Part shown: positions 62,327 to 64,000 of the stretch, piece after piece
How the letters are laid out: every line of letters begins with the position of its first letter
Position numbering within the stretch: the stretch's first letter is position 1
From: Anaeromyxobacter dehalogenans 2CP-1
GTDB taxonomy: Bacteria > Myxococcota > Myxococcia > Myxococcales > Anaeromyxobacteraceae
Direction of reading: 5' to 3'
Assembly (NCBI RefSeq): GCF_000022145.1
Contig: NC_011891.1
Span: 248,001 to 312,000 of the forward strand
Length of the DNA: 64,000 nt
Translations under genes and position numbers: made by a program
Notes under the pieces: generated by a model
What the model was told of the DNA's origin: nothing
Seen by the model: only the letters and a program-made list of their open reading frames with translations
Databases searched by the model: none

Positions 62327-63061
62327 ATGCTGGCCGTCTTCTCCTTCGTCTACTGGATCTTCTTCGTCCTCACGCTCCCGTTCCTGTTCGCGGTGGCGCT
62401 CGTCGTGTTCGTGCTCACCGCGCCGTTCGACCCGCGCCGGGTGGCGCTCCAGCTCTGGTCGTGCGCCTGGGCGTCGTTCTACGTCGTGGTGAACCCGCTC
62501 TGGCGCTCGCGCGTCGTCGGCCGCGAGAAGCTGCCGTGGAACGGCGCCGCGGTGCTGGTCGCGAACCACCTCTCCATGCTCGACATCCTGGTGCTGTACG
62601 GCGTCTTCCGGCCGTTCAAGTGGGTGTCGAAGGCGGAGCTGTTCCGCGTGCCGTTCGTGGGCTGGAACATGTGGCTGAACGACTGCGTGCCGGTCTGGCG
62701 CGGCGACCGCGAGTCGGTGCGGAAGATGATGGCCCACTGCCGCGCCCACCTCGCGCGCGGCGCGCCGGTGATGATCTTCCCCGAGGGCACGCGCTCGCCG
62801 GACGGGCGGCTGCAGGCGTTCAAGGACGGCGCGTTCCGGCTGGCCGTGGACGCGAACGTCCCGGTCATCCCCATCGCCGTGAGCGGCACCTCCGAGGCGC
62901 TGCCCAAGCACGGGATGGTGCTCCGCCAGCGCATGCGCGCCGAGGTGCACGTGCTCGATCCCATCCACCCCTCCGCGTTCGACGGCCCGGCCGCGCTCCG
63001 CGAGGCGGTCCGGGACGCCATCGCCGCGGCGCTGCCGCCGGAGCACCGGCCTGGCGCGTAG
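62327..63061 (+). CDS. plsC: 1-acyl-sn-glycerol-3-phosphate acyltransferase
   Basis: Acylates lysophosphatidic acid to phosphatidic acid at the inner membrane. 244 residues with an N-terminal membrane helix (FVYWIFFVLTLPFLFAVALVV). The catalytic NHLSMLD (HX4D) and the substrate-binding FPEGTRSPDG and VIPIAVSGT motifs are present. The frame is open further upstream, but the protein-like part begins at this ATG; no strong ribosome-binding site is seen. Downstream of a lipid-type glycosyltransferase. Confidence 0.92.
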   Translation: MLAVFSFVYWIFFVLTLPFLFAVALVVFVLTAPFDPRRVALQLWSCAWASFYVVVNPLWRSRVVGREKLPWNGAAVLVANHLSMLDILVLYGVFRPFKWVSKAELFRVPFVGWNMWLNDCVPVWRGDRESVRKMMAHCRAHLARGAPVMIFPEGTRSPDGRLQAFKDGAFRLAVDANVPVIPIAVSGTSEALPKHGMVLRQRMRAEVHVLDPIHPSAFDGPAALREAVRDAIAAALPPEHRPGA

Positions 63062-63147
63062 GTCCCGCGCAGGTCCTGGACGACGCCGCCCGGCCCGCAC
63101 CCCGCGCAGGCGCTGCCCGCGCGCGATCCCCGCTGCATGTTGCCGGG

Positions 63148-63675
63148 ATGATCACGCACACGTACGAGGTGGCCGGCGGGGTGGGCGCGCGCACGCCCGG
63201 CGCGATCGGGCCCGACGAGCTCGACGGGCGCGCGGACTGGGTCGAGATCCCGGCGCGCGGCGAGGGCGAGCTGATGGAGCGGCTCGAGGCGCGGCTCGGC
63301 TCCGAGGCGCGGACGCGCAAGGTGCTGCTGGCGGTGCTCGCCCCGGTGCGCGGCGCGCTCGAGGGCCCTGCGCTCGCGGCGATCCTCGCGCACCTGCCGC
63401 ACCGCTTCGCGCGCGAGCTCCGCGAGGCGGAGTGGAACCTCGACGCCCCGGTGCGCGAGGCGGCCACCGGCGCCGAGTACCTGGCAGAGGTCTCTCGGCT
63501 GCTGCAGCGCCCGCCCCGGCACGCGGCCGCGTACGTGCTCGCGGTGCTCGCGGCGGCGCACGAGGTGATGGGCCCGGCCGCCCGCGAGGTGGCGGGCCAG
63601 CTCCCGCCCGATCTCGCCGACCTGTGGCGCGGGGTCAGGGAGCCGGGCTCTGCGATCGCGGAAGCCGAGCCGTGA
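63148..63675 (+). CDS. DUF2267-domain protein
   Basis: 175 residues. From about residue 50 to 165 it follows the DUF2267 pattern of two similar helical halves: LLAVLAPVRGALEGPALAAILAHLPHRFARELREAEW and, later, AYVLAVLAAAHEVMGPAAREVAGQLPPDLADLW. DUF2267 proteins are small and uncharacterised, often near stress genes. The N-terminal ~50 residues have no match I recognise. Its last 41 bases overlap the 3' end of the convergent kinase gene. Confidence 0.83.
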   Translation: MITHTYEVAGGVGARTPGAIGPDELDGRADWVEIPARGEGELMERLEARLGSEARTRKVLLAVLAPVRGALEGPALAAILAHLPHRFARELREAEWNLDAPVREAATGAEYLAEVSRLLQRPPRHAAAYVLAVLAAAHEVMGPAAREVAGQLPPDLADLWRGVREPGSAIAEAEP

Positions 63676-64000
63676 TCACCGTCTCGCCGTCGGAGGCGAT
63701 CGAGATCTCCCCCCCGTGGCCGCGCACGATCTCGCGCGAGATGTAGAGCCCGAGCCCCAGGCCCGAGCCCTTGCGGCTCTTCTCGTCCGGCGGGCGCGAG
63801 AACGGCTCGAACAGGTGCTCGAGCACCTCGGGCGGCACCGGCGGTCCGGTGTTGCGCACCCGGAGCACGCACGCGTCCGGCTCGCCCGAGAGCTCCACCC
63901 GCACCGGCGAGGCGGGGTCGCCGTGGTCCACCGCGTTCGAGACCAGGTTCGAGATCACCTGCTCCAGGCGATCCGGGTCCCAGCTGCCCGACACGTCGCC
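63635..64000 (-). CDS. Sensor histidine kinase, C-terminal ATPase domain (5' end outside window)
   Basis: The visible 121 codons encode a complete HATPase end: WDPDRLEQVISNLVSNAVDHG (N box), VRNTGPPVPPEVLEHLFEPF (G1/F region), KGSGLGLGLYI (G2 box) and a final VITARLPR. The sensor, HAMP and HisKA parts lie beyond the window edge. The frame stays open to the end, so the gene continues. The 3' end overlaps the DUF2267 gene by 41 bases in the convergent direction. Confidence 0.9.
   Translation of the reverse strand, partial: GDVSGSWDPDRLEQVISNLVSNAVDHGDPASPVRVELSGEPDACVLRVRNTGPPVPPEVLEHLFEPFSRPPDEKSRKGSGLGLGLYISREIVRGHGGEISIASDGETVITARLPRSQSPAP

Overview
The window is about 64 kb of very GC-rich DNA with densely packed genes. 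Gene content suggests a myxobacterium close to Anaeromyxobacter. Pointers are an NifJ-type pyruvate:ferredoxin oxidoreductase, a Pkn-type Ser/Thr kinase, a FrzS-like pseudo-receiver/coiled-coil protein, DUF3857/transglutaminase TPR proteins, and many Ala/Pro-rich exported proteins. This is inference from gene content; no rRNA or tRNA gene is visible to confirm it.

Layout. 0-5.5 kb: end of an M48 lipoprotein protease, an exported protein, proB-proA, rsfS with a histone-H1-like N-terminal tail, and a methyltransferase. 5.6-11.6 kb: DMT exporter, tail-anchored Ser/Thr kinase, divergent nifJ. 11.6-15 kb: a RAYT-type Y1 transposase between inverted copies of a short repeat, then a UDP-glucuronate-type epimerase and a WecG-type glycosyltransferase whose 3' end is built from the same repeat. 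15-23 kb: exported proteins, an RND pump (adaptor + permease), and a DsrE-like protein divergent from a TetR regulator, with a perfect palindromic operator between them. 23-28 kb: FAD oxidoreductase bordered by more repeat copies, an ECF sigma/anti-sigma pair, a glycosyltransferase. 28-33.8 kb: rlmH, a secreted S8 protease, gpmI, comF. 33.8-41.3 kb: two giant tandem TPR/DUF3857 proteins, one with an intact transglutaminase triad and one without. 41.6-50.6 kb: small exported protein, TfoX-like protein with a basic tail, hemW, an unknown exported protein, an OPT transporter, the FrzS-like protein. 50.8-56.1 kb: prmA-rsmE, a zinc-ribbon/RDD membrane protein, a MshEN/HEAT protein. 56.1-64 kb: a tandem pair of 163-bp elements with terminal inverted repeats, an acyl-CoA carboxylase beta subunit, a DUF2231 protein, a cold-shock protein, a nitronate monooxygenase, an MGDG-synthase-like glycosyltransferase, plsC, a DUF2267 protein, and the end of a histidine kinase.

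Functional themes. proB/proA make proline from glutamate. rsfS, rlmH, prmA and rsmE act on the ribosome. nifJ and gpmI are central carbon enzymes. Epimerase, WecG-type, MJ1255-type and MGDG-type transferases plus PlsC form scattered envelope/lipid functions. Order proB-proA-rsfS (1.7-4.8 kb) and rlmH-gpmI-comF (28.1-33.8 kb) looks like one conserved cluster split by about 23 kb of accessory genes.

Most unusual signals: (i) an eight-copy short repeat family with its probable RAYT transposase; (ii) the tandem terminal-inverted-repeat element at 56.06-56.38 kb; (iii) the tandem active/degenerate transglutaminase pair; (iv) several genes whose -10 box lies exactly 6 nt before the start codon, implying leaderless mRNAs.
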